IMG/VR virus record: IMGVR_UViG_3300009183_000343
Span: 1-25,044 of that record
Direction: 5' to 3' (one strand)
DNA from: a virus
DNA: 25,044 bases
The translations under genes were made by a program, and so were the position numbers. Below, piece by piece: positions 6,357 through 12,326 of the stretch; the first letter of the stretch is position 1, and each line of letters begins with the position of its first letter. The notes under the pieces were generated by a model. That model did no database searches and was not told the origin of the DNA. It worked only from the letters and a program-made list of their open reading frames with translations.

Positions 6357-7325
6357 ATGTCTACTATAAAATCACTTTTACTATGGGAAAAATGGCGACC
6401 AAAAACTTTGGAAGAAGTTGTCTTATTACCCAGAATAAGAAAACAATTTGAAAATGGAGTTACTCAAAATTATATATTTCACGGACATTATGGTACTGGT
6501 AAAACTAGTTTAGCTAGAATTTTAATTGGTAAATACACAAAAGATAAACCTTTCTTAGAGTTAAATAGTTCCTTATACACCTCTATTGATGTTTTGAGAT
6601 CAGAGATTGAAAACTTCTGTAAGACCACTCCCATGATGGATGTTGAGTCTGATATTAAATATGTATTTCTTGATGAGTTTGAGAGAGTTTCAGTTCAGTT
6701 TCAAGACGCCTTCAAGGCATTTATTGAGAAGTATAATAAAAATGTAAGATTTATTATTACTACCAATCACTTAAATAAAGTATCTGATGGTATTAAGTCT
6801 AGAATTCCTCAAATAAGCTTTGATTGTAAGTCTGTTGAAGAGGAGAAATATCTTAAGATGGAAATTTTTAAGAGAATAAATAATGTCATTCTACCAAAAG
6901 AAGGAAAAGAAATTACTAAAGAAGATTTAATTACTATAGTTAGTAAGAAGTTTCCGGACTTTAGGTCTATAATGGTGGAGGTTCAAAATTATTTAGAAAC
7001 CGGTAGCCTCAGTAGCGCATCATCTAATATTTCTAATAAATTAAAATTGGATCTTTATAGTTGTATCTATGATAAATCAATGGATTATGAAAAGATATAT
7101 CACTTTTTGATGTCTACATTTGGACCAGATAAGATAGATGTTATGATATCTCTTTTAGGTAGACCATTTATTGATTGGTCACTAAATGAAAAGAGTGATA
7201 ATGTTGATAAATTATTTAAGTGTAATTATATTGTATCTGATTATACTTCAAAATTAGAAACAAATACTGATCCAATAGTATTGGGTATGACCATACTTGG
7301 TAAGTTTAGGGATATTCTAAATTAA
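6357..7325 (+). CDS. 44: sliding-clamp loader ATPase subunit, T4 gp44-like
   Basis: A 322-aa AAA+ ATPase (T4 gp44 is 319 aa) that loads the replication and late-transcription clamp on DNA. Visible motifs: WEKWRPKTLEEVV (10-22), Walker A GHYGTGKT (43-50), Walker B VFLDEF (103-108), sensor 1 ITTNH (134-138) and the SRI arginine finger (148-150). The C-terminal 150 residues are the helical collar region. The partner subunit (gp62-like) and clamp are not in the window. gp25 follows after 10 nt but has its own promoter box spanning the junction. In T4 the clamp also activates late promoters with gp55, which is also encoded here. Confidence 0.88.
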   Translation: MSTIKSLLLWEKWRPKTLEEVVLLPRIRKQFENGVTQNYIFHGHYGTGKTSLARILIGKYTKDKPFLELNSSLYTSIDVLRSEIENFCKTTPMMDVESDIKYVFLDEFERVSVQFQDAFKAFIEKYNKNVRFIITTNHLNKVSDGIKSRIPQISFDCKSVEEEKYLKMEIFKRINNVILPKEGKEITKEDLITIVSKKFPDFRSIMVEVQNYLETGSLSSASSNISNKLKLDLYSCIYDKSMDYEKIYHFLMSTFGPDKIDVMISLLGRPFIDWSLNEKSDNVDKLFKCNYIVSDYTSKLETNTDPIVLGMTILGKFRDILN

Positions 7326-7331
7326 TATATA
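7322..7331 (+). promoter_or_regulatory. tight late-type promoter box of gp25
   Basis: TTAATATATAGTACATG: the box overlaps the gp44 stop region and ends 4 nt before the gp25 ATG. Confidence 0.6.
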
Positions 7332-7335
7332 GTAC

Positions 7336-7713
7336 ATGGCGTCATTTAATTTTTCAGATTTTTATATTGGGTATCCTGGTCATCCTAGATTTGTTAACAA
7401 AGAACTTATTGAAGATGAGTTAGTTAGAGTTATTGTTCAAAAATATGAAATGATAGTATTTACTAATAAGGGTGAAGTTTTTGGAGATCCCCAGTTTGGA
7501 GCTGACTTACCTAAATTACTATTTGAAACTAAAGTATCTGCTACAAATGTTGAAAATGATATAAGAGACCAAATTTCTACTTATATTCCAGAAATTAGAA
7601 GTATACCTTATAAACTTTCTGTTTCTTTTTATCAAGATCCTGAGAATTATCAAGATGTAATGGAAGTATTCTTTACTATAAAAGAATATGATGTTTACTT
7701 AACTATAAATTAA
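7336..7713 (+). CDS. 25: baseplate wedge subunit, T4 gp25-like
   Basis: A 125-aa protein of the gp25/GPW family, a conserved small subunit of the contractile-tail baseplate wedge. The family core is clear: VFTNKGEVFGDPQFGADLPK followed by LLFE (about residues 41-64), with the acidic helix VENDIRDQISTYIPEIR after it (about 74-90). Length (T4: 132 aa) fits. A promoter-like box ends 4 nt before the ATG, so it is expected to be a late transcript. It converges on the small leftward gene at 7724. Confidence 0.88.
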   Translation: MASFNFSDFYIGYPGHPRFVNKELIEDELVRVIVQKYEMIVFTNKGEVFGDPQFGADLPKLLFETKVSATNVENDIRDQISTYIPEIRSIPYKLSVSFYQDPENYQDVMEVFFTIKEYDVYLTIN

Positions 7714-7723
7714 TTTCACCTCT

Positions 7724-8059
7724 TTACTTAAGAGTGTATATTATTTGTTTTACTGTTTCTTTACTTAAATCAGACTCAAGTGCTAATTGACCTATATCTG
7801 TAATTCCTTCTTCATATAACTCTTTAACAAATTCCATATCACTTAAAGTAAAATCTTCAAATTCATATTGTTCATTAAATTCTTCAAATCTCATAATGCT
7901 TTCATTTTCAGCATATTTAGGTAAAGATTTCATTTTAATTCCTTCAGTCCATTCTTTATCAAAGACCCATTTCATATTCTTAGGAGCTTTCTTTTTAGAA
8001 CCATACTTATTTCTCATCGCCCAAATAAATTTAGCTTGTTGTTGACTTCTCGCTGGCAT
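7724..8059 (-). CDS. small conserved phage protein, unknown function
   Basis: A 111-aa protein with a basic N-terminus MPARSQQQAKFIWAMRNKYG followed by KKKAPKNMKWVFDKEW, a pattern I recall from short uncharacterised phage proteins. The C-terminal 40 residues (LSDMEFVKELYEEGITDIGQ, then LALESDLSKETVKQII) look like a helix-turn-helix and could bind DNA. Its own TTAAATATATAA box overlaps the stop of the upstream gene and ends 4 nt before the ATG. Confidence 0.65.
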   Translation of the reverse strand: MPARSQQQAKFIWAMRNKYGSKKKAPKNMKWVFDKEWTEGIKMKSLPKYAENESIMRFEEFNEQYEFEDFTLSDMEFVKELYEEGITDIGQLALESDLSKETVKQIIYTLK

Positions 8060-8062
8060 GAT

Positions 8063-8074
8063 TTATATATTTAA
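8063..8074 (-). promoter_or_regulatory. tight late-type promoter box
   Basis: Leftward TTAAATATATAAATCATG; ends 4 nt before the ATG at 8059 and overlaps the TAA of the upstream gene. Confidence 0.55.
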
Positions 8075-8451
8075 TTTTTTACCCAGTTATATTCTGGATG
8101 TTTTTGTATAACTTTATCCCAAAATCCATTACTAACATCTTGATCTATAATAATTGTAAAATCTTTATCTATTGAACTTAATATTATTCTCATAACTTCT
8201 TGAGATAAACCCTTTTCTCCTGTTGAATTTACAATAGATTTTATTTCAATTGAATTTTTTTCAAATTTTAACATAAGAGCTTTAAGAGGAATTTTAGAAT
8301 CTATTCTAACATTTGGTTTTCCTGACTTATCAAGAATAGATGATGCTAATAATATATTATTAACAATTTTAACATTTGGAAATATGCCTGATAATTTATC
8401 AGATATCTTATCCATTAATGTATACTCTTTATATTCTCTAATTAATTTCAT
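8071..8451 (-). CDS. unknown 126-aa protein with capsid-targeting-like N-terminus
   Basis: The start is taken at ATG 8451, 1 nt after the stop of the upstream gene, giving MKLIREYKEYTLMDK. A longer frame from 8514 would overlap that gene by 62 bp and hide this N-terminus inside the protein. The start matches the M-K-x-[I/L]-[K/R]-x-[F/Y] tag shared by six proteins in this window. The C-terminal part (SQEVMRIILSSIDKDFTIII, then DVSNGFWDKVIQKHPEYNW) resembles short C-terminal segments of phage acetyltransferase-like proteins, but I cannot assign a fold. It is the last gene of a coupled three-gene run (9765 to 8071). Confidence 0.65.
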   Translation of the reverse strand: MKLIREYKEYTLMDKISDKLSGIFPNVKIVNNILLASSILDKSGKPNVRIDSKIPLKALMLKFEKNSIEIKSIVNSTGEKGLSQEVMRIILSSIDKDFTIIIDQDVSNGFWDKVIQKHPEYNWVKN

Positions 8452-8452
8452 A

Positions 8453-9067
8453 TTATTTAATTGGGCAACTATTAGCAGTATAAATATACTTATAGTCTCT
8501 TTTAATTTTAACACCTAAACTTTCAGCGGTTGTAACAACATCTTCTAAGCATTCTGAATCAGCCCCACCAACAATAGTAACTTCTTTATCTTTTAATGAT
8601 TTTAAAAGTTCATATAGTTTTATAGGAGAATGGAACCAAACATGCTTATTCCCTATATAAGTAATAATAGTTCCTTCTTTAGTATTAAATATATCACCTT
8701 TCTTTAGTGATTTAGATTCTTCCATATCACTTATTTTATCATAAACCTCTTTATCTAAAATTTTTTTATAGAAATCAGCATCTACATCATAGTTATATCT
8801 TTTTTCAATTAAATCTGTTTGATTAGGGAAATGATATAAGTCATCATGTATAGGAATTTCAGGTTCATCTTCATATAGATAATCTTTATCTACACTCTTA
8901 CCATCTATATGGTTGTCCCAAAGTTGGTAGACATTTTGAAAGTTATTACAATATTTATTTAACTCATTAAGATACATTTCTGAAAAGAACTTCTTAAATG
9001 ATTTCTGAACATCAACTATAATTAATGTTTCACTATTATAACTTTCAAATGTTTTAATATATTTCAT
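8453..9067 (-). CDS. isochorismatase/nicotinamidase-like cysteine hydrolase with N-terminal tag
   Basis: A 204-aa protein. After the tag MKYIKTFESY, residues 14-22 are TLIIVDVQK, matching the catalytic Asp strand of the isochorismatase superfamily (D19). VYQLWDNHID (46-55) matches the second strand; K141 in GNKHVWFHSPIKLYELL is the likely triad lysine; VTIVGGADSECLEDVVTTAE (163-182) contains the likely nucleophile C173. Together they give the D-K-C triad seen in nicotinamidases and related amidases. The substrate is unknown; NAD-pathway amide hydrolysis is only a possibility. The start codon overlaps the upstream stop (TAATG), so it is translationally coupled to the metalloprotease. Confidence 0.65.
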   Translation of the reverse strand: MKYIKTFESYNSETLIIVDVQKSFKKFFSEMYLNELNKYCNNFQNVYQLWDNHIDGKSVDKDYLYEDEPEIPIHDDLYHFPNQTDLIEKRYNYDVDADFYKKILDKEVYDKISDMEESKSLKKGDIFNTKEGTIITYIGNKHVWFHSPIKLYELLKSLKDKEVTIVGGADSECLEDVVTTAESLGVKIKRDYKYIYTANSCPIK

Positions 9068-9765
9068 TATAAATAAGTATCATATGTTTTTTCAATATTG
9101 GAATCTAAGATTGTGTAATTTATATCAAATGTTTTTGGCATAACATTAACAACATCTGTTATATTATATGGCTCTTTACCAATAGTATACCATTTTCTAT
9201 TCTTTCTCATCCATAAATAGAACAGAACATAAGCATTTGACTTCTGTATATATTCATCAATATTTATAATTGAATCTAATCCATATTTTTTAATCTTTTC
9301 CACAGTTCTCTTTTCACAATCTACTTCAACTATTATAGATGTTCTTATTTCATTGTCAATATTATTCATATTAACAGTATCATCACCATTTAACCATTTT
9401 TCTATATTGTCCATTCCAACATTTTCAGTCCATTCTGGAACTTTTTCAACCCATTGATCCATATGACAAGATTCGTGTAGTAATATAACTAACCATTGTG
9501 ATACATCTTTGCCAAGTGCACAAGCTAAAGTGCTAGTAATATCATCGAAATATCCATTACACAAGATACCACCCTCAGAGAATTGAACTCCTTTTTCAGG
9601 TGATAAAACTAATTTAATATTATTTTCTTTAGTGTATAATTTTAAGTCCTCTATAAAGACTGTAATTTTGGTAATATCTGATTCAGTTAATTTACCATAG
9701 TTAAACTCACCACCGTGTGGATTATCAATCTCTTGAAAATTTTCAAATAACTTTAAATATCTCAT
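9067..9765 (-). CDS. putative zinc metalloprotease (HExxH) with N-terminal tag
   Basis: A 232-aa protein starting MRYLKLFENFQE, the shared tag. The active-site helix WLVILLHESCHMDQWVE is at about 91-107, with HESCH at 97-101, an HExxH zinc motif, and a downstream acidic segment VEVDCEKRTVEKIKKYG (about 151-167) that could supply the third zinc ligand. This layout resembles small uncharacterised phage HExxH proteins. There is no secretion signal, so it would act in the cytoplasm or be packaged in the head. It has its own promoter box and heads a coupled run with the isochorismatase-like gene and the 126-aa gene. Protease activity is inferred from the motif alone. Confidence 0.65.
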   Translation of the reverse strand: MRYLKLFENFQEIDNPHGGEFNYGKLTESDITKITVFIEDLKLYTKENNIKLVLSPEKGVQFSEGGILCNGYFDDITSTLACALGKDVSQWLVILLHESCHMDQWVEKVPEWTENVGMDNIEKWLNGDDTVNMNNIDNEIRTSIIVEVDCEKRTVEKIKKYGLDSIINIDEYIQKSNAYVLFYLWMRKNRKWYTIGKEPYNITDVVNVMPKTFDINYTILDSNIEKTYDTYL

Positions 9766-9769
9766 TAAC

Positions 9770-9780
9770 TATATATTAAA
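9770..9780 (-). promoter_or_regulatory. tight late-type promoter box
   Basis: Leftward TTTAATATATAGTTAATG; the box ends 4 nt before the ATG at 9765. Confidence 0.6.
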
Positions 9781-9784
9781 TAAA

Positions 9785-9810
9785 AAAACCTATCATTTCT
9801 GATAGGTTTT
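9785..9810 (-). terminator. intrinsic terminator after the repeat-rich acidic gene
   Basis: An 11-bp stem AAAACCTATCA / TGATAGGTTTT with a TTTC loop and a T-run on the leftward strand; it separates the 189-aa gene from the metalloprotease unit. Confidence 0.85.
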
Positions 9811-9830
9811 AATTTATATTTTTATTAAGA

Positions 9831-10400
9831 TTAAGCTGGTAATTCTTCTTCACCTTCTTTTTCTTCTTGAGATCCTTGAGCTTTTGCTTGAGGTTCTTCC
9901 TCTTTTTCTTCTTCCTCTTGAGATCCTTGAGCTTTTGCTTGAGGTTCTTCCTCTTTTTCTTCTTCCTCTTGAGATCCTTGAGCTTTTGCTTGAGGTTCTT
10001 CAAATTCTTCACCTTGAACTTGTGTTTGAGGTTGAACTTCCGTTTGAACTTGTGTCTGAGGTTGAACTTGCGTTTGAGCTTCAGGTTGAGCTTCTGTTTG
10101 AGTTTGAGGTTGAACTTGACCACCCATTAATGCTCCACCAGGAATTTTTTCAACATCTAAGTTGTTCATATTTATATACTTAACAATTTCTTCAGCGATG
10201 TCAACATCACCAAAAAACTGACGTAAATTTTTACCAGTAGTATCTTTAACCTTTTTTACATAAGCATTAATCAATGATTGAGGAATATCAATCATAGTTT
10301 TTACTTTGTAGATATCGTTTACTTGGAAAACAGATTCTTTAATAATCTCTTCTCTCTTACTCTTAGTACGATAATTTTCAAATGTTCTAATATGCTTCAT
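9831..10400 (-). CDS. tagged protein with disordered PQTQ and acidic repeat tail
   Basis: A 189-aa protein starting MKHIRTFENYRTKSKREE (shared tag). Residues about 20-90 are an ordered helical domain (SLINAYVKKVKDTTGKNLRQ). From about 95 on it is low complexity: repeated P-Q-T-Q/E-A-Q units, then three 17-residue units of the form EEPQAKAQGSQ followed by an E/K run. The tail is strongly acidic and Gln-rich, so probably disordered. The repeat is encoded by a 51-bp tandem DNA repeat. The function is unknown; a packaged internal protein is suggested by the tag. The promoter is a near copy of that at 5392-5424 and it ends at its own terminator. Confidence 0.75.
   Translation of the reverse strand: MKHIRTFENYRTKSKREEIIKESVFQVNDIYKVKTMIDIPQSLINAYVKKVKDTTGKNLRQFFGDVDIAEEIVKYINMNNLDVEKIPGGALMGGQVQPQTQTEAQPEAQTQVQPQTQVQTEVQPQTQVQGEEFEEPQAKAQGSQEEEEKEEEPQAKAQGSQEEEEKEEEPQAKAQGSQEEKEGEEELPA
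9869..10001. repeat. 51-bp tandem repeat inside the acidic protein gene
   Basis: The unit starting GAGATCCTTGAGCTTTTGCT begins at 9869, 9920 and 9971; the first two are complete and identical by eye and the third is about 31 bp. The 51-bp period keeps the reading frame (17 codons), so copy number can vary without breaking the gene. Confidence 0.9.
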
Positions 10401-10422
10401 TTTACAATTTATTTTTTATAGT

Positions 10423-10455
10423 TTATATATTAAGATTAAAAACTCATTTTTTTCA
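10423..10455 (-). promoter_or_regulatory. extended late-type promoter module, copy B
   Basis: Leftward ATGAGTTTTTAATC then TTAATATATAAACTATA, about 25-30 nt before the ATG at 10400. Compared with copy A at 5392-5424 it has about 4 changes in 29 bases. Confidence 0.5.
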
Positions 10456-10457
10456 CT

Positions 10458-10955
10458 TTATGGTACTAATAGAATTATAAATAAAAGACCACCTATTATA
10501 GCTGCTCCTACTCCACCTCCTAATATCATTTTAAGTTTCATTTTCTTAATTTGCTTGTCTTTTTCACCAATAACCTCTTGTCTATTATCAACTTGGTCTT
10601 GTAAAATCTTTTCTTTTACTTCATGTTGTTTAATCTCACTTTGTAAAGTAGTTATTTGTTCATCTTTATTGTTTAAAGATTCTTTTAATTTAGATATTTG
10701 TAATTTTTGAGAAGATATAACCACATCTTTGTCATTTATTACTTTTACACAAACAGAATCATAACTACCTATTTGACTATTTAATTTTTCAAATAATGAT
10801 AACATCTCTGAGTTATTATCTAAAGATTGTGCTTGTTCAATAGTCATAACAATAACTTTTTGTCCAAGAGAATCTACTTCATATTTTGGATAATCTATTT
10901 GTGAATAAACATTAATACTTATTAATGTTAATAAAAATATTAAAAATACTTTCAT
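10458..10955 (-). CDS. exported coiled-coil protein with C-terminal membrane anchor; spanin-like candidate
   Basis: A 165-aa protein. Residues 1-19 (MKVFLIFLLTLISINVYSQ) read as a signal peptide with a signal-peptidase I-type end, typical of Bacteroidota; there is no lipobox cysteine. Residues about 80-140 form a heptad-rich coiled coil and the C-terminus (about 144-163, GGGVGAAIIGGLLFIILLV) is a membrane segment. An exported coil anchored at the other end resembles unimolecular spanins, which fuse inner and outer membranes during lysis, but the lack of a lipid attachment site argues for caution. It follows the 137-aa gene with a 1-nt gap, so they are an operon. Confidence 0.6.
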   Translation of the reverse strand: MKVFLIFLLTLISINVYSQIDYPKYEVDSLGQKVIVMTIEQAQSLDNNSEMLSLFEKLNSQIGSYDSVCVKVINDKDVVISSQKLQISKLKESLNNKDEQITTLQSEIKQHEVKEKILQDQVDNRQEVIGEKDKQIKKMKLKMILGGGVGAAIIGGLLFIILLVP

Positions 10956-10956
10956 A

Positions 10957-11370
10957 TTATTTAGTTTTATTTTTTAAAGATTGTAAAAGGTCATCTCCCG
11001 TTCTTTTTACAGGATTCTTCTCTAACTTTTTAATTTTATTTTTAGTTTCAGTCATCTCATTTCTCAATTTATCTAAATTAGATTTAGATTTATTAGCCTC
11101 AGATTCAGCCTTCTTTGTTTCCGCTTCTAATTTAATATTTTCTTGTTTAAGTCTATCTCCTTCTTTTTGAAGAGTGTCGAATTTACATTTCCATTTGTTT
11201 ATTTCTAAATCAACCAGTTTTTTCTTATTCTCTAATTCAGTAAATTCTTTTTCAAGTTGCTTAACTCTTTCTTTGGATGCACTATCACCTCCAATAAACC
11301 ACTTGTATCCGAATAATATCGCAACAATTAATAATACTAATATTATTGTGTTTTTAATGTTAAACTTCAT
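10957..11370 (-). CDS. membrane-anchored coiled-coil protein; spanin-like candidate
   Basis: A 137-aa protein with one N-terminal membrane segment (about 8-25, NTIILVLLIVAILFGYKWF) followed by a long charged coiled coil (about 33-120) and a basic C-terminus. This is the layout of an inner-membrane spanin (Rz-like), and it is paired with an exported coiled-coil gene starting 1 nt downstream. Such layouts also occur in other envelope proteins, so the lysis role is a guess. It has a TTTATATATA box and is divergent from the HAD gene at 11461. Confidence 0.6.
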   Translation of the reverse strand: MKFNIKNTIILVLLIVAILFGYKWFIGGDSASKERVKQLEKEFTELENKKKLVDLEINKWKCKFDTLQKEGDRLKQENIKLEAETKKAESEANKSKSNLDKLRNEMTETKNKIKKLEKNPVKRTGDDLLQSLKNKTK

Positions 11371-11390
11371 AAATTTTGATAATTTTTAGG

Positions 11391-11400
11391 TATATATAAA
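11391..11400 (-). promoter_or_regulatory. late-type promoter box of the coiled-coil pair
   Basis: Leftward TTTATATATACC, about 20 nt before the ATG at 11370. Confidence 0.45.
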
Positions 11401-11421
11401 AAATAATATCCGACTTCGGTA

Positions 11422-11437
11422 TATTATATATATATTT
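11422..11437 (+). promoter_or_regulatory. late-type promoter box of the HAD gene
   Basis: TATTATATATATATTT, 23 nt before the ATG at 11461, followed by an A-rich leader ending AATAATAAAATAA. Confidence 0.45.
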
Positions 11438-11460
11438 GTAATTCTAAAATAATAAAATAA

Positions 11461-11985
11461 ATGTATAAAAAACTAATTTGTTTTGACTTTGACGGTACTC
11501 TGTGTCATACACCTGACCCTTTACAAGGTGAAAAGATATGGTTAGAAAAAACTGGAACGGTTTGGCCATATAGAGGTTGGTGGGGCAAAGAAGAAAGTTT
11601 AGATACTGATATATTTGATATACCTGTTAATGATTGGGTCTATAAAAAATACTTAGAATCAATCGCTGATGATGAGGCTTATGTTATCTTAGCTACTGGT
11701 AGATTAGACAAAGCGGATAATATGAGAAATAGAGTAGAATCTATCTTAATTAAGAATAATCTTTCTTTTGATGAGATTTATTTAAATACTGGTGGTGATA
11801 CATTTAGATTCAAAACAAAATTATTTGAAACTCTTACTGAAGAAATTGGAGCAACTGAAATGATTATGTATGATGATCGTCAAGAACATCTTTTTAAATT
11901 TGAACAATGGGCAACTGGGCAACCATTTGATGTTGCTATTGTAGATGTGATTAATAAGGAAATTAAAACATTTGAAAATAAATAA
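11461..11985 (+). CDS. HAD-superfamily phosphatase, Swiss-Army-Knife RNA-repair-like
   Basis: A 174-aa protein. Motif I is FDFDGTLCHTPDP (8-20; nucleophile D9, D11). The following WPYRGWWGKEESLD and ATGR segments and the late YDDRQEHLFKFEQW motif (about 139-152) match the HAD family annotated as Swiss Army Knife RNA-repair-like proteins, which are linked with RNA end repair. Phosphatase chemistry is well supported by the DxD motif and the C-terminal DD; the RNA-repair link rests on family memory. ClpS follows 31 nt downstream, with a promoter box in between. Confidence 0.7.
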   Translation: MYKKLICFDFDGTLCHTPDPLQGEKIWLEKTGTVWPYRGWWGKEESLDTDIFDIPVNDWVYKKYLESIADDEAYVILATGRLDKADNMRNRVESILIKNNLSFDEIYLNTGGDTFRFKTKLFETLTEEIGATEMIMYDDRQEHLFKFEQWATGQPFDVAIVDVINKEIKTFENK

Positions 11986-11986
11986 A

Positions 11987-11998
11987 TATAATATATAC
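11987..11998 (+). promoter_or_regulatory. late-type promoter box of clpS
   Basis: TATAATATATAC then TAAAAATTAATAAAAAAT, 18 nt before the ATG at 12017. The TATATACTAAA start of the leader is shared with the tail sheath gene. Confidence 0.5.
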
Positions 11999-12016
11999 TA
12001 AAAATTAATAAAAAAT

Positions 12017-12301
12017 ATGGCAACAATTACAAAAAAACAAACAAAGACTAAGGCAGACCAAATACTTTCTAAGCCTTACCGTTTGACTTTACACAATGAT
12101 GATCATAATTCATTTGATTGGGTTATTACTTGTTTAATTAAAGTGTGTAAACATGACCATGAGCAAGCTTCACAATGTGCTCAGATCGTTCACTTTAACG
12201 GTAAGTGTGATGTTAAATATGGTGACCTTGAGACAATCTCTGAAATGAAAAATAAACTTCAAAGTGCTGGATTATCAGTTACTATGGAAGTAAATAACTA
12301 A
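12017..12301 (+). CDS. clpS: ClpS adaptor protein, phage-encoded
   Basis: A 94-aa protein covering the full ClpS core. ClpS hands N-degron proteins to the ClpAP protease. Seen: LTLHNDDHNSFDWVITCLIK (23-42) with the NDD that contacts the substrate amino group, EQASQCAQIVHFNGKCDVKY (49-68) with the conserved His, and the C-terminal strand. The gate position that is Met40 in E. coli ClpS is Phe here (HNSF), as I recall for Bacteroidota ClpS, and QCAxIVHxNGKC is also typical of that phylum. The N-terminal 20 residues are a basic, Lys/Thr-rich tail that could contact ClpA. It is probably captured from the host and may redirect host proteolysis. It ends in a strong terminator. Confidence 0.9.
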   Translation: MATITKKQTKTKADQILSKPYRLTLHNDDHNSFDWVITCLIKVCKHDHEQASQCAQIVHFNGKCDVKYGDLETISEMKNKLQSAGLSVTMEVNN

Positions 12302-12326
12302 AAAAACCCTCAATTGAGGGTTTTTT
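12301..12326. terminator. bidirectional intrinsic terminator (clpS / large terminase)
   Basis: An 11-bp stem AAAAAACCCTC / GAGGGTTTTTT with an AATT loop, between convergent genes and overlapping the large terminase stop. The CTCAATTGAG core is the same as in the terminator at 3522-3549. Confidence 0.85.

Noticed and set aside
8452-8514. N-terminal extension of the 126-aa gene to 8514
   Set aside because: It overlaps the upstream gene by 62 bp and would bury the shared MKLIREY start; ATG 8451 directly follows the upstream stop.
9869-10001. CRISPR-like array
   Set aside because: Units are contiguous 51-bp tandem copies inside a coding frame, with no spacers.
9809-10183. Open frames on both strands in the repeat region
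   Set aside because: They are Lys/Leu- or Phe/Leu-rich by-products of the 51-bp repeat in other frames; the tagged 189-aa frame explains the region.
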